Shown: one piece after another, positions 20,647 through 32,745 of the stretch
Position numbering within the stretch: the first letter of the stretch is position 1
Layout of the letters: each line of letters opens with the position of its first letter
NCBI RefSeq assembly: GCF_024166365.1
Contig: NC_064831.1
Location: 78,504,268-78,568,267, forward strand
DNA length: 64,000 nucleotides
DNA from: Elephas maximus indicus
Taxonomy: Eukaryota; Chordata; Mammalia; Proboscidea; Elephantidae
Direction: 5' to 3'
The notes under the pieces: generated by a model
What the model was told of the DNA's origin: nothing
What the model saw: the letters and a program-made list of their open reading frames with translations, nothing else
Databases searched by the model: none
Made by a program: the position numbers and the translations under genes

Positions 20647-20784
20647 TAAATCTTGGTTGGAAGGTAGCTTTTGGTTGAAAAAGTAGCTGGAAAATATTGT
20701 CTTCTTATAGGCATCCGTGTGCTCAGCAAAAAGTCAGGAATTTAAAGACTAAAAGAAACACAAGCAACAACTACCGGGGGCAGC

Positions 20785-21240
20785 TTAGCAACCTCTGACT
20801 CATTCCACTTTTATGAATTTATCTAAGAAAGTAATCAAGAAATTATTCAAAAATACATTACACAGATGTTTATTATAGCTCTATCATAATATGGGAAAGA
20901 AATCACCTAAGACCCTTAATAGGAGACTGGCTAAATAAATTATAATACACATGCGTATTGGATATTCTGTAGTCTTTTTAAAAAAAAATGGGATATAAAT
21001 TTCCTGACATGGAAAGATATACTACCAACTGAAAAAAGCAATGCACAAAGTGGCATGACTGGTATCATCCAAATTTATAAGAACAAGCCTCGGTACAAAA
21101 ATTACAGTCAGAATTAATATACGTAAAAATATCAATCCCTATTTATCATTGATTAGTGAGGTTATTAGCGATTTTAATTTTTGTCCTTGTATTTTCTGGG
21201 TTTTTCTACAATGAGTATGTATTACCTATATCATTTTTTT
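20785..21240 (+). mobile_element. Old L1 (L1ME-like) 3' UTR, sense
   Basis: Landmarks: ccacttttatgaatttatct, cacagatgtttattatagct, gagactggctaaataaatta, cctgacatggaaagatat. These follow the expected order for an old L1 3' end. Confidence 0.7.
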
Positions 21241-21399
21241 AAAAAACCTCGAATTCTCTTTTGCATTGCCACACATACTCCTCTCTTTTATCCCTTGCTG
21301 TTTTCCAAACTATCTCAGTAATCTGCATATTTTCCCACTTTTGACTCTTTCCACACCAACCCTTCCTAAATAAAACTAGCACCTTCATTTCCCTAAAGA

Positions 21400-21950
21400 A
21401 CAACTCTTAGCATGCTATTTCTGTTAAACCTTAAATGGTCTGCAATTGCTTTAACATTATAATAAATAAAAATTCCTCTCCTTGACTTTCAAGGTTCTAC
21501 AATGTATGTTCCAGCACCTAATTTCTTGTCTCATCATGCCTCAGGTCTCTGGCTCTACCAAATGGGCTATTTGCTGATCCCAAACCCATCCAGCTTTTTT
21601 CTGCTGCTGTGCCTGTACTCAGCTGTTGGCTATGTCAGAAATGCCCATCTTCCTTTATGAATGTTGAAATCCATCTTCCATACACTTTACAGTCTTTGCC
21701 AGATGCTATCTCCTCCGTGAAGCAATTCAAGAAGATGTGATCTCTGCTATCTTTTTTAATAGCAATAGTTATCTCTGCCTTATATAATAGCTATTTTGGG
21801 GCTTGTGTTCTTCTCTTTAGAACCTTTCAAATTCCCTTAAGCCCAGGCCTCCACGCTATTCATCTTTGTGTCCCCCATTATAGCTATCACAGAACTTAAG
21901 CACAATAGGCACTCAGTCAACGATTGTGGAACTGAATTTACCTGAATGGA
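21400..21950 (+). repeat. L2-like LINE 3' end
   Basis: Diverged L2 landmarks in order: gactttcaaggttctacaat, agctttttt-ctgctgctgtgcc, tttgccagatgctatctcct, ttatagctatcacagaactt and aataggcactcagtcaac. Confidence 0.6.
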
Positions 21951-22558
21951 AATTTACATACAATGATAAGAAGGAGATCTCCAGTACCCCTGGGGAGGGA
22001 GAATAGAAATGGTAAAGTTATATTGAGAGGATGTTTTAGAATTGTGAAAGAAAAGAGGCAGAGAGAGATGGGATAAGAGTTTCCAAAGAATAAAATATCT
22101 TTGAGCTTTAATTTTGTGGAAAACATAATATTCAGAAAAATAAAAACAGTTAAGAATCCAAAGTCTTTTGTCATTATGTGTGTATCTCTGCCTAAAATTG
22201 ACAGATGACCCCTTCTTTAATCGTTACATTGGTAAAGAGCTCATTACCTACCATGAGAGCTTATTTCTTTATGGGACGTTTCTAATTGGTATAAATATCT
22301 TCCTTTGTACTGAGCCAAAATAAGCCTGTTCTCTTTGTTTGTTCTTCCAATTTCACCTCAAATCTTCCTTCAGTATTAGAGCCATTCATTTACTTGATCA
22401 TAGCTTTTGTGTCTTCTCCAAATCTTTTCTTAAGTTAAGCTCCTTGTTTTTTTTTTTTTTTCTTTCTTTCGTTCAATGATCCCTCATATGTCGTATCAGG
22501 ACACTCAGCAAAATTTCTGTCTGTCCAACAGTTAATATTCTCTCACTGGTATTATCTT
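21951..22558. other. Unannotated sequence
   Basis: Contains a poly(T)/pyrimidine tract at about 22448-22470. Otherwise nothing recognised. Confidence 0.45.
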
Positions 22559-22715
22559 GGTGCTGTAGTAGTTAAGAGCTACAGCTGGTAACCAAAAGGT
22601 CAGCAGTTTGAATGTACCAGGTGCTCCTTGGAAACCATATGAGGCTGTTCTACTCTGTCTTACAGGGTCGCTATAAGTCAGAATCCACTTGATGGCAATA
22701 GGTTTGGTTTTTTGT
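22559..22715 (+). mobile_element. AfroSINE
   Basis: agtagttaagagctacagct A-box region, accaaaaggtcagcagtttg B-box region, ctactctgtcttacagggtc core, tggcaataggtttggttt tail. Confidence 0.93.
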
Positions 22716-23907
22716 TTTTGTTTTTTGTATTATTTTATATGTTGGGATGTATTATTGCCCATCTTCAAAATACCATGTATAACACGTGATTACCCAGTGG
22801 CTTATCACCAGTTCCCCTCTCTCTCCCCAAAAGATCTAAGCAGCATCTCAATTTAATGAAATGTGAATTAAAGCATCTTCAATACGTAGTTATTTTTACT
22901 GACCACTTAATCTGATTTTCAACACAAATCCCCTAGCTCTTTCCTTCCTATCAGATTGCCATCCCCAAAACCTTTTCCTTAGAAATTCAGGAGGCACCAC
23001 TGTGCATGTGCAAGAAGGACAAAGTCCAGAACAGGTGGGTGAATCTGTGAGTTATCACACTGGCTGCCTCATGAAACCAGGCTTGGGACAGAGAGGACAG
23101 TGTTCATCAAAATGGATCAATCCTTAGTCGGGAAATTTCAAACTCTGCCTTTCCCCCTCCCCCAATCAGTCTCATCTCAGCTGAGAGGGAAGGATGCTAT
23201 ATAATAAGAAGTTTGGAAATTAGGAATGGGGCACAGTTGAGCACACACTGTATATGGAAAAGATTCTCTTGTTTGGTGACTTAGTCTCAAACCATAGATG
23301 GTCTCTGAACTCTTGTCTATGTCTGTCTATGGAACACAATGTTGGACACCCAAGAAACAGGGATGATTGGGAATAAATGAAGGAGTGAATGAATGAACAA
23401 ATGGATGTGTTGTATAAGGCACATGGCTTATGAGTCCATCTGAAGGATCCCTTCAGAGACAAGAGAAGTTACCTTGGTAATGGAGGGAGGATGGGTATCA
23501 CCTGGACAGAAATAAAAACCTTCAGAGAATTTTCCTACAAACATCAGAAATCTAATGAACATTGTTTCCTTCTTTACCAATTGAATGAAAATGTTTAACA
23601 CATAAACATTTTTAGAATTAAAGGGGCATCAAGTGCATTTTTTTATGATAAGGAAAAAAACTCAGAAGTCAAGTGGCTTGTAAAAAACCACGCTCTTTGT
23701 TAGTAGAAGAATTTAGATGAAAACACAAGTGTCCTGCTATCTTCCTGCCACAAAAATAAGGGATTTTTTTCTTCCCCCCTTTTTTTTTTCTGGCTTACAA
23801 TTTCAACCAGTGTATCTTCTTTCTTTTATAGTAACTAGGTTAAACCCTGAAGAGGTAGAAATGAGGAACTAGAGGAAGTGACATTATGCCACTGCTCTAC
23901 AGGAGGC
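22716..23907. other. Unannotated sequence
   Basis: No family recognised and no convincing coding frame. Confidence 0.45.
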
Positions 23908-24113
23908 AGGAGTCCCTGGGTGGTAGAAATGGTTAATACACTTGGCAGCTAACTAAAATGTTGGAGGCTCAAGTCCACTCAGAGGTACCTTGGAAGAAAG
24001 TCTTGCTGATCTACTTCTGAAAAATCAGTCCTTGAAAACCCTGTGGAGCACAGCTCCGCTCTGACATATATTGGGTTGCATGAGTTGGAGTGGAGTGGAC
24101 CGCAACTGGTTGG
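23908..24113 (+). mobile_element. AfroSINE (longer subtype)
   Basis: Head aggagtccctgggtggtaga, body ttggaagaaagtcttgctga, and a disordered tail gagttggagtggagtgg containing a short internal duplication. Confidence 0.9.
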
Positions 24114-24599
24114 CTACACAAGTCAAGAAATGGATGAATTTAGACACCCAAGCCACCAGGATGCCCCCTGAATGGCAGAACCACCAACAACTTCAGGAAA
24201 CAGAATAAGAAGCAAAGAGCAAATATGATATTTTTAAGGCTTTATTAGGCTGATGTTAGAAGAAAGGAGTTCCACATGTATTATTTTCCCAGCAGTAGTG
24301 GCTCTCTGCAGTGGATAGTGTTGCTTTCATTGACTGGTTTTACACTGACTGAGTAATTAAGGGAAATGAAGGGATAATCCTGAGTCCTCAAAGGAAACTA
24401 GCAACTGCTCCTGACAGGATCACATCAGGCTCATTAATTGCTGTTTTGTAACCCTTGAAAAAGATCCCACTGGACCAAACTGTGCTGGTTAGTTGGTATC
24501 TTTCTATTTCCTTAAAAATATTAGTGGAAGATACTGTCAGCCTGTCTCCAGTCTCAGGGGATGGCAATATAGTGCCAAAGATGAAGTTCCTTGCATCCT
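24114..24599. other. Unannotated sequence
   Basis: No family recognised. Confidence 0.45.
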
Positions 24600-24830
24600 T
24601 TGTTGTTGTTGTTGGGTACTGTTGAGTCAGTTTTGACTTATAGACCCCTATGTGCCACAGAACGAAACACAGCTCCATCCTGCGCCATCCTCACAATCGT
24701 CGTTATACTTGAGCCCACTGTTGCAGCCACTGTGTCAGTCCATCTCACTGAGGGTCTTCCTCGTTTCCATGGACTCTGTACTTTACCAAGCATGGCGTCC
24801 TTCTCCAGGGACTGATCCCTCCTGACAACC
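24600..24830 (-). mobile_element. RTE 3' fragment, antisense
   Basis: gttgttgttgttgggtactg tail, ctgcgccatcctcacaatcg, gcccactgttgcagccactg, and tttaccaagcatggcgtcc follow the RTE 3' end order. 5'-truncated. Confidence 0.93.
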
Positions 24831-25289
24831 TTTAGAGTTACTTTAGTTTCTTAGATTGCAGCCTTGTTCAGGATAGGGGTCAGCGGCCCCCTCCTCTCCC
24901 CAACCCACCATACACCTACCAAGCCCATGCCAGGGCCACAGTGGGGGGCCTGGGAAGGGGAAAACATTAAGTGGGTTAATGGTGATGGTCAGCACTGATT
25001 TTTTGTATTCTATTTTTTTTTCCCCTTTTCCTCGTTGGACCTTTGCTATATACACTGATAAAAAGGAAATGAAGGAAACTTCTTTCCCTTTATCATCTTT
25101 CTAAAAAGGAACTAATTAGACTATTTGGGTAAGTGGCCCTTAGTGCAGGAGAACAGACATCCTGAATTTTCTAGGACAGTGACAATTTCAAATATGCATC
25201 CTTAATGTTTCTATAAATCTATGACATTTGCTGAAAATGTAATGTTTGGAAGTCCCAACTACATCTTTCTTGTTGGCTTTTGTATAAGA
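24831..25289. other. Unannotated sequence
   Basis: GC-richer stretch near 24880-24960, otherwise nothing recognised. Confidence 0.4.
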
Positions 25290-25510
25290 CATGGTTTTCA
25301 AACTCTCGGGGTTTAGAATATGAGTGCTTTACATACTGGCGTGTACCATACTGCTTCCATAACGTGGCCCCAAGACCAACAGCAGCAGCCCCACATCACT
25401 GGGGATCTTGAGAGAAATGCCCATTCTGCAGCGCCCCCTCCCCACCTGGAATCTGTCTTTTCAGACTCTCCAGGTGATTCTTATACATGCATTGTTTGAG
25501 AAGCATTCCT
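25290..25510 (+). repeat. MER5-like hAT DNA transposon remnant
   Basis: Starts with ggttttcaaactctc and ends with ctccaggtgattcttatac and tttgagaagcattcc, the usual inverted ends of the MER5A/B group. The centre (cacatcactggggatcttga, gagaaatgcccattctgcag) also fits. Non-autonomous, ancient. Confidence 0.7.
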
Positions 25511-26135
25511 GAAGGGTATAATTTCTATAATGACCAATTCTGGATGCAGCACACATGCAGACAAATCCTTTAATATAGCATGGGGTGGAGGGACAGGCAT
25601 GGGAGCCAATATGACTTCATAAAGACAATGCAGGATACCTGAGGTCCTCTGATGGTAGTTCCCGGCTTTCTTCAGCAAAGAGGTATTTATGGCGTGCTGT
25701 AGTGGCCTTTGTGTTTGCATAAACCACTGTGAGTCTGTACACTATCTTTTTCCTTGAAAGCTCAGGCTCTGGGAGGAGGTGCCCACTTGGTAAAGATTAG
25801 GTAGGGCCTTTCCAGAAGGGTTAACGACTCCTGCAGCTCTGGACTGCCTGAGAAATACGTCTAAGACATTGGAGAGCTGGTAAGCATAGAGCCCTAGCCA
25901 GCCACTTTATTTTTCTTTCCCTAAAGATACAAAATTGGCTCCAGCAGCCTGTCCATTGACAGGAAATGGACAACTGTTTACCTCACAGTGAAGGAAAGGG
26001 ATATGTGGTAAGTCCTGTTCTAAATACTTTCTTTGGATTGCGAAGGCTTTGTGCCATGTTACTGGAACACGTGTTGGGATCTGTTTTGTCAGAGTGGGAT
26101 ACGCCAAGACTAATAACAGTCTCTACTATATGCCA
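25511..26135. other. Unannotated sequence
   Basis: No family recognised. Confidence 0.45.
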
Positions 26136-26298
26136 GGAGCCCTGGTGGTGCAGTGGTTAAGAGCTCAGCTGCTAGCCAAAATGTCGGCAGTTTGAATCCA
26201 CCAGCAGCTCCTTGGAAACCCTGTGGGGCAGTTCTCTTTTCTATAGGGTCACTGTGAGTTGGAATAGACTTGACAGCAAAGGGCTTGGTTTTGGTTTA
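26136..26298 (+). mobile_element. AfroSINE
   Basis: Well-preserved head ggagccctggtggtgcagtg, A-box tggttaagagctcagctgc, cagtttgaatccaccagcag B-box region, and an agggcttggttttggttt tail. One of the less diverged copies. Confidence 0.95.
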
Positions 26299-26334
26299 TA
26301 TTATTATGCCAAATGGGCTACTGATTTTTCTCTT

Positions 26335-26470
26335 TAAATTTTGAGGTAGGTATTATCATTCCCATTTTATAGATGAAAAAACTGAGGCTCAAGAGAACTG
26401 TAATTTGCTCAATGTCAGTCAGCTAGTCTGTGAAGTAGCCAAAGGCAGATCTTGTTTTAACTGACCCAAA
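26335..26470 (-). repeat. MIR-like SINE, antisense
   Basis: tatcattcccattttataga, gatgaaaaaactgaggctca and tcagctagtctgtgaagtag follow the antisense MIR order. Confidence 0.65.
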
Positions 26471-26839
26471 GCCTATGGGGTTTCCATACAACCTCTCAGA
26501 CATGATGGGGGTTTTGAACCTGGGAGAAAGAGGCATTTTCTGGATGTTCACTGGCAGTGTTGGTATATTTTAGGGAGGAGCATAGTCTGGGAAAGAAGAA
26601 TAAGCCAGAGGAGAATGAAGGTCTTCCCTGGCCACTGCCTTTAAAATAGGAATCAACACATCATTCCGTATCTCTTTACCCTGCTTTTTTTTTTCCCTGA
26701 TAATTCTTATCACACACTAACATCACATTTATATCTGTCTTTTTTTTTTTTTTTTATTGTTTGTCTCTCTCACTGGAACATAAATTCCAGGACAGCAAAG
26801 ACTTGGTCTGTTTTTGGGTACATCTGTACAACAAAAGGA

Positions 26840-26993
26840 AACCCTGGAGGAATAGTGAGTAAGTGCTACGGCTGCTAATCAAGAGGTCGGCAGTTGGAAT
26901 CCATCAGGTGCTCCTTGGAAACTCTATCAGGCAGTTCTACTCTGTCCTATAGGGTCACTATGAGTTGAAAGCAACTCGATGGCAGTGGGTTTG
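26840..26993 (+). mobile_element. AfroSINE with TSD
   Basis: Sense AfroSINE with GTACAACAAA repeated at 26826-26835 and 26994-27003. Tail ggcagtgggtttg. Confidence 0.93.
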
Positions 26994-27180
26994 GTACAAC
27001 AAAGACCTAGAACAATGCAGATACACAGTGATGTACAGTGAAACCTGTGAGAACTAGAACTCGACCGGGCCTACCTTGATTTCTGGGTCTCCCAAGCTTT
27101 CCGCCTTTGGCAGGATGAAATCTTAGCACTTTTCTATCACTATTGGTGGGAAATATGCACACACACTTATATATGTATAA

Positions 27181-27763
27181 ACCAGAGACACAAGGGAAAA
27201 ATTAGTTCAAAGGACTAATTGACAACAACTACCACAGCCTCCACCAAACTGAGTCGAAAACAACTAGATAGTGCCTGACTACCTACCACCACTGACTGCT
27301 CTGGCAGGGATCACAAGAGAGGGTCCCAAACAAAACGGGAGAAAAATGTAGAACAAAATTCAAACTCACAAAAAAAGACCAGACTTAACTGCTCTGACGC
27401 AGACTGGAGAAATTCCGAGAGTATGGCCCCCGGATATGCTTTTAGCTCAGTACTGAAGTCACTTCTGAAGTTCACCCTTCAGACAAAGATTAGACAGACC
27501 TGTGTGAAGTGGTTAAAAGCTCTGCTGCTAAACAAAAAGTCAGCAGTTCGAATCCACCAGCTGCTCCTTGGAAAACCTATAGGGCAGTTCTACTCTGTTC
27601 TACAGGGTCACTATGAGTCAGAACTGACTCGACAGCAACGGGTTTGGTTTTCAGTTTTAACAAAACAACAACACATGTAGTTCAACCATGTATATGAGAC
27701 TGAATGGACACACCAGCCTAAAAGAAAAGACAAGAAGACAGGAAGGGACAGAAAAACTTCGTG
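27181..27763 (+). mobile_element. L1 3' UTR, sense, 5'-truncated
   Basis: Same lineage as the antisense copy at 56349-57017: cctccaccaaactgagtcg, gatcacaagagagggtccca, gagaaaaatgtagaac, ttcacccttcagacaaagat. Interrupted by an AfroSINE near 27499-27655, after which acatgtagttcaaccatgta and gacaagaagacaggaaggg continue the UTR. It ends at a (TA)n tract. Confidence 0.85.
27499..27655 (+). mobile_element. AfroSINE inside the L1 3' UTR
   Basis: gaagtggttaaaagctctgc A-box region through gactcgacagcaacgggttt tail. The L1 sequence resumes on its far side. Confidence 0.93.
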
Positions 27764-27787
27764 TATATATATATATATACATATATT
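27761..27787. repeat. (TA)n microsatellite
   Basis: TA dinucleotide run at the border between the L1 3' UTR and the RTE copy. Confidence 0.9.
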
Positions 27788-27789
27788 AT

Positions 27790-28850
27790 GCAAAGGCATT
27801 CGAGTGCTTGGATCATAACAAATTATGGGTAACATTGCCAAGAATGGGAATTCCAGAACACTTAATTGTGCTCATGAGTAACCTTTACAGTTGTTCAGAC
27901 AGAACAAGGAGATACTGATTGACTTAAAGTCAGGAAAGGTGTGCATCAGGGTTGTATTCTTTCACCATACGTATTCAATCTGTATGCTGACCAAATAATC
28001 TGAGAAGCTGGACTATATGAAGAAGAATGGGGCATGAGGATTGGAGGAAGACTCATTAACAACCTGATTATGCAGATGACACAACCTTGCTTGCTGAAAA
28101 TGAAGAGGACTTGAAGAACTTACTAATGAAGATCAAAGACCACAGCCTTCCGTATGATTGCACCTCAACATAAAGAAAACAAAAATCCTCACAACTGGAC
28201 CAATGAGCAACACCATGATAAATGGAGAAAAGATTGAAGTTGTCAAGGATTTCATTTTACTTGGATCCACAATCAACAGCCACGGAAGCAGCAGTCAAGA
28301 AATCAAAAGACGCATTGCATTGGGTAAATTTGTTGCAAAGGACCTCTTCAAAGTGTTGAAGAGCAAAGATGTCACCTTGAAGACTAAGGTGCGCCTGACC
28401 CAAGCCATGGTATTTTCAATTGCATCATATGCATGTAAAAGCTGGGCGGTGAATAAGGAAGACTGAAGAAGAATTAATCCTTTGAACTGTGGTGTTGGCG
28501 AAGAATATTGAATACACCACGGACCGCCAAAAGAATGAACAAATCTGTCTTAGAAGAAGTACAACCAGAATGCTCCTTAGAAGCAAGGATGGCGAGACTG
28601 CATCTTACATACTTGGACATGTTGTCAGGAGGGATCAGTCCCTGGAGAAGGACATCATGCTTGGCAGAGTACAGGGTCAGCGGAAAAGAGGAAGACCCTC
28701 GAAGAGGTGGATTGACACAGTGGCTTCAACAATGAGCTCAAGCATAACAACGATTGTAAGGATGGCGCAGGACTGGGCAGTGTTTCATTCTGTTGTGCGT
28801 AGGGTTGCTATGAGTCGGAACAGACTCAACGGAACATAACGACAACAAAA
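27790..28850 (+). mobile_element. RTE LINE RT to 3' end, sense
   Basis: 5'-truncated RTE of about 1.06 kb. It keeps the RT from just upstream of the GCILSPYVFNLYA-type motif; the active-site codons at about 28065-28080 still spell YADD. Frames are broken, with the longest at 28158-28466 (INGEKIEVVKDFILLGST motif) and 28489-28839. It ends with ggaacataacgacaacaaaa. Confidence 0.92.
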
Positions 28851-28863
28851 ACAATCTGCTTGC

Positions 28864-28968
28864 ATGAAGATTTACGGTCTTAGAATCCCTGTGGGACAGT
28901 TCTACCCTATCCTATAGGGTCACAATGAGCTGGAATCAACTCAATGGCAATGGATTTGAATTGGTTTA
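28864..28968 (+). mobile_element. AfroSINE, 5'-truncated
   Basis: atgaagatttacggtcttag then accctatcctatagggtcac and a caatggatttgaattggttt tail. Confidence 0.85.
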
Positions 28969-28982
28969 GACCTTACAGAGAA

Positions 28983-29193
28983 GAAACCTTCGTGGTGCAG
29001 TGGTTAGGCACTCAGCTGATAACCAAAAGATCAGCATTTCGAACCCACCAGCTGCTCTGTGGGAGAAAGATGTAGCAATCTGTCTCTGTACAGATTATAG
29101 CCTAGGAAACCTCGTGGGGCAGTTCTACTATGTCCTATGGGTTTGCTATGAGTTGCAATCAACTCTACAGCAAGGGATTTGGTTTCGGTTTTT
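28983..29193 (+). mobile_element. AfroSINE (longer subtype)
   Basis: gtggtgcagtggttaggcac head, tgggagaaagatgtagcaat body, gcaagggatttggtttcggt tail. Confidence 0.92.
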
Positions 29194-29288
29194 AGTCTTT
29201 ACAGAAGCAGCTTGCCAGACTGGTAAATTTGAACCACTGCTCTTTAGGTTAGTAGCTAAGTGCTTAACCATTATGCCACCAGGACTTC
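29194..29288 (-). mobile_element. AfroSINE 5' part, antisense
   Basis: gtctttacagaagcagcttg body through the aaccattatgccaccaggac head. It abuts the sense copy ending at 29193, tail to body, in opposite orientation. Confidence 0.85.
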
Positions 29289-30569
29289 AAGATGAATTAC
29301 CCACTGAATATTACCAACCCCCAAGAGATGAGAGCAACATTTATTATTAGGCCAAATTTAATTCATCAGAGTCGTAAAAATGAGTGCTCTCCCCCAACAA
29401 AGCTGGCAACTAATTGGCCCAGGAGTCCCAGGAGATTCCAAAAAGCACTCGATTTTTCGAATCTAGAGTTTAACTGGAAGGGAGGTTGCCTGAAACTTTG
29501 CTGTTCTGCTACGGATTTCATTTTCATGCATTGGACTGTAAATCTGCCTTAGAGACTTGTATCCCATCAATCTGTATCTTTCTGCCTGGTTCAGTTCACA
29601 GAGGTCTGTGTGTGGTCAATTTTGTATGCATGTGGACCTTATCCTGGTGACATCTCGGTGTTGGGTTAGGCAGCACACAAGGGTATTCTTGACCTTTTTA
29701 TGCATAATATTTGTTCCCTGCTCTTGACAGATGGTGATTAAGATGAAGAAATTAAAGAGCAAAAGTGAAATCCAGTTATTTTCGAAGCAACTGTAATATA
29801 GCAGATCAATAACTTGTGGCCTGTTTTTACACCAATCTTTATTGTTTTTGACAGATTTCCCAGTACATTACGTGCTGCATATTTCACTGTTATCTAGGTA
29901 CCCTCTGACCGGCCAGCTGGTTTCAGTGGGATTATTTCATACTGGGTTGAAGTGTTATGGTTCATTCTGGGCATGCTGAAAGGCAGGATTTGTAGCAATG
30001 TGTGAGCCCTGTGATTCACTGGTGAGATTGTGATGATGAATTGCATGCCTGAGGGGCAGACACTGAATGCTATGAGATAAACTAAGGCCATTATCCAGGC
30101 ATTTTTTGGTGTGTTTGGATCGTTTTCAGCCGCAGAGTCTGCTTTTCTTTGTCAAAGATGGAGATGGAGTGAAGCATCTTGCTAGTAAAATGCTGGAGGG
30201 ACATAGATGGAGCATGTTTTCTTTCTGTAATAATGAGGTAGAGAACAACTGTATGACATAATCTGGTCACCTCCAGGGTTCTGGAAGAACTTCAGTTACA
30301 CTATCATGAGAAAATGACTTGGATATATACAGCACCATGTAGTGTAATGGCATGATTGATAGTAGATTTCTCAGTCTTTTCTTAATTGACCTCAGAAGGA
30401 GATACTCCAGTGTTGTCCCTTGGTAGAACATTTCCCTGCCTCAAAACTTATTTTTCCTAATATCCCATCCAAATATTTCTTTCCTGCTCTTCTTCAGTAA
30501 CAGTACAAAAGCAATATTCATGTTAACTCGTAAAGTCTAACTTCAGAATATCCAAAAGCTCTAGTTGTT
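29289..30569. other. Unannotated sequence
   Basis: No family recognised. Frames are short. Confidence 0.45.
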
Positions 30570-30869
30570 TTCATTAACTGCTGTGAAGTCTGCCCCTGGA
30601 CTCATGGTGGCCCCATGCACAACAGGATCAGATCTTTGTGATCTGTAGAGCTTTCATTGGTGGATTTTTCAGAAGTAGTTCTTCAGGCCTTTCTTTCTAG
30701 TTTGTGTTAGTCTAAAATTGTGGCTGAAACCTGTCCAACATTAGAGCAACATGTAAGCCTCCACTGACAGACAGGTAGTGGCTTTCCATGATGTGCATCA
30801 GCTGGAATGGAACTTGGGTCTCCCACATGGAAGGTGAGAATTCTACCATTGAACCACCACTGCCCCCAT
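30570..30869 (-). mobile_element. SINE with tRNA-Gly-like head and RTE-like tail
   Basis: About 300 bp, antisense. The 5' end, read on the minus strand at 30869-30800, is tRNA-Gly-like: gtggttcaatggtagaattc, then caccttccatgtgggagacc and caagttccattcc, which cover both promoter boxes. The body (aggcctttctttctagtttg on the plus strand) and 3' end (ggactcatggtggccccatg) follow the AfroSINE/RTE tail pattern. A second copy is at 60604-60931. Confidence 0.78.
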
Positions 30870-31202
30870 AAAGGCTCTAGTAGTTTTGTCTTAATCAGGG
30901 TAAAACAATCCTTTTTGTTGCCACAGACAAATTCCAAAATCTAAGGCGACTTAACACAGAAAAGGTTAACTTCTTGCCACAAGCAAAGTTCAAAATACAT
31001 TGGGTGACCATCCTGGAGAAGCGTCATTTGAACCCGTGGCCTCCAAGATTATCGTGGCAAGGGCTGGGAAGGATAAAGGCATGATTTAAAGGGTCACTTG
31101 GGCAGTGGTTGGCATCATTTTTACTCATATTCCATTGACCAGTCACATTGTCCCATTGGGAAATGTAGGTCAGCAGGTGAATATTTGGTGAGTGCTACCA
31201 AC

Positions 31203-31398
31203 AAGGAGCCCTGGTGGCGCAGTGGTTAAGGACTTGGTTGCTAGCCCAAAGAGTGGCAGTTCAAACCCACCAGCGGCTGCATGAGGGAAAGATGTGACAG
31301 TCTGCTTCTATAAAGATTACTGTCTTAGAGATTCTATGGGGCTAATTCTACTTTGTCCTGTAGGGTTACTATGAGCTGGAATTGACGGTAACAGTTTC
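31203..31398 (+). mobile_element. AfroSINE (longer subtype)
   Basis: ggagccctggtggcgcagtg head, a canonical promoter region, tgacagtctgcttctataaa body. The tail is disrupted after tgagctggaattgacgg. Confidence 0.93.
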
Positions 31399-32745
31399 AA
31401 CCACATTGGTTCCTACCTGAAATCATCTCTTTTCTGGGCAAGAACTCTTGAATTCATTCATTTATTTTACTTGTTTGTTTGATTTGTAATTTTTAACCTC
31501 CTGTAATTTATTACCCAACCTCTAATATTTTATTGCTCTTAGTTTACTCTGTTGCCTAGGGCCTCAGAAAAGAATTTTCATCAATGTAAAGAAAAGTTTG
31601 TGTACCTGTGATCCACAGATCCATATCGAGACCCAAAATTAATATTTGGTCTCAATTATCTAAGTTGACTGCTGACATTGTTCATTGCACAACTGTCAAA
31701 TTTCAACTTATTGAAAACCACATAAGCTTTGTGTGTATGATATATTTTTTTAATCTCACAAAATCACTCAAACTGTTTGCATATACAATCTAAATTTCTG
31801 TCCCCTTCTTTTTCCCTGGTGTAGACTCCCCATTGAGACCTTATACACTGATGCTGGGTGAAGAGGCTTTTCTTAGTTAGCCAGTTCTTACTGAGTAGTC
31901 TCCATCAGGAATAGCTTAACTTTTCACTCAGCCACTTTATTTTATTTTATTTTTTCCTTATTCAATAAAGTGTGTGCCCTCTGGGATTAATTCACATTAG
32001 GAGGCAAGAATCAAGTTAAACACATTCATTAAAATGCATATGAAATGAAACAGCAGAAGATTAAAAGAGTCTGTATTTGAAAATACCAGATACAAGGCCA
32101 TTTTGCAAGGAAAAGGAAACAGTTAATAAAGCGTGACTGCGAACTAGTGAAAGGAGGTGGCCTTTCTCTGTCCCTCCATTGTCTCCTGAGAGCTCCTTTG
32201 TATGATTTCTCGTCATTTTTCTCCCCCCAACTCTTAAGAAACTGATGCCTATATTCAAAATTACTTTAAAATTTGTTGAAGCTTTTGTGAATAGAGCACT
32301 ATGTTCTCTGCTAACCATTTGAGCAGCAGATGACTCAACAGTTCACATGACTCTCCAGGCTGAAGGAAGTTCATCTTAACCCACAAACTATCTCCTCTTG
32401 GGTCTGACAGACCTAGGAAGGACTCCCTTGGCCTGCCAACTCTGGCACTTTGGCTTTACTTAACCACTTAGTCTGTTAAGCAGAACATTATTTTGCCTGG
32501 AGGGAGAAATTTCTTCATGAACGGGGTCCTGTATAGCATCGAGGGTAGCAAACAGCTAAAGAGAGCATGCTTTGAGGGCATAGAGATGAAGGACAAATCC
32601 AAGCTCTGCCATTTAATACCTGAGAATGCTGTAGGAAGGTGGGTTTGTCTCCTTGTGTTTTATCAACAATGAACACCAATTAGCCTCTATCCTGGGATGT
32701 TTCTGGGTATTAACTATAAATATATGAGTAATAGCTGAGTACACA
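31399..32745. other. Unannotated sequence
   Basis: Contains a short (TTTTA)n run near 31938. No family or gene recognised. Confidence 0.45.

Noticed and set aside
28489..28839. 116-codon frame looking like a host gene
   Set aside because: It reads the post-RT part of an RTE LINE, matching the same region in other RTE copies in this window.
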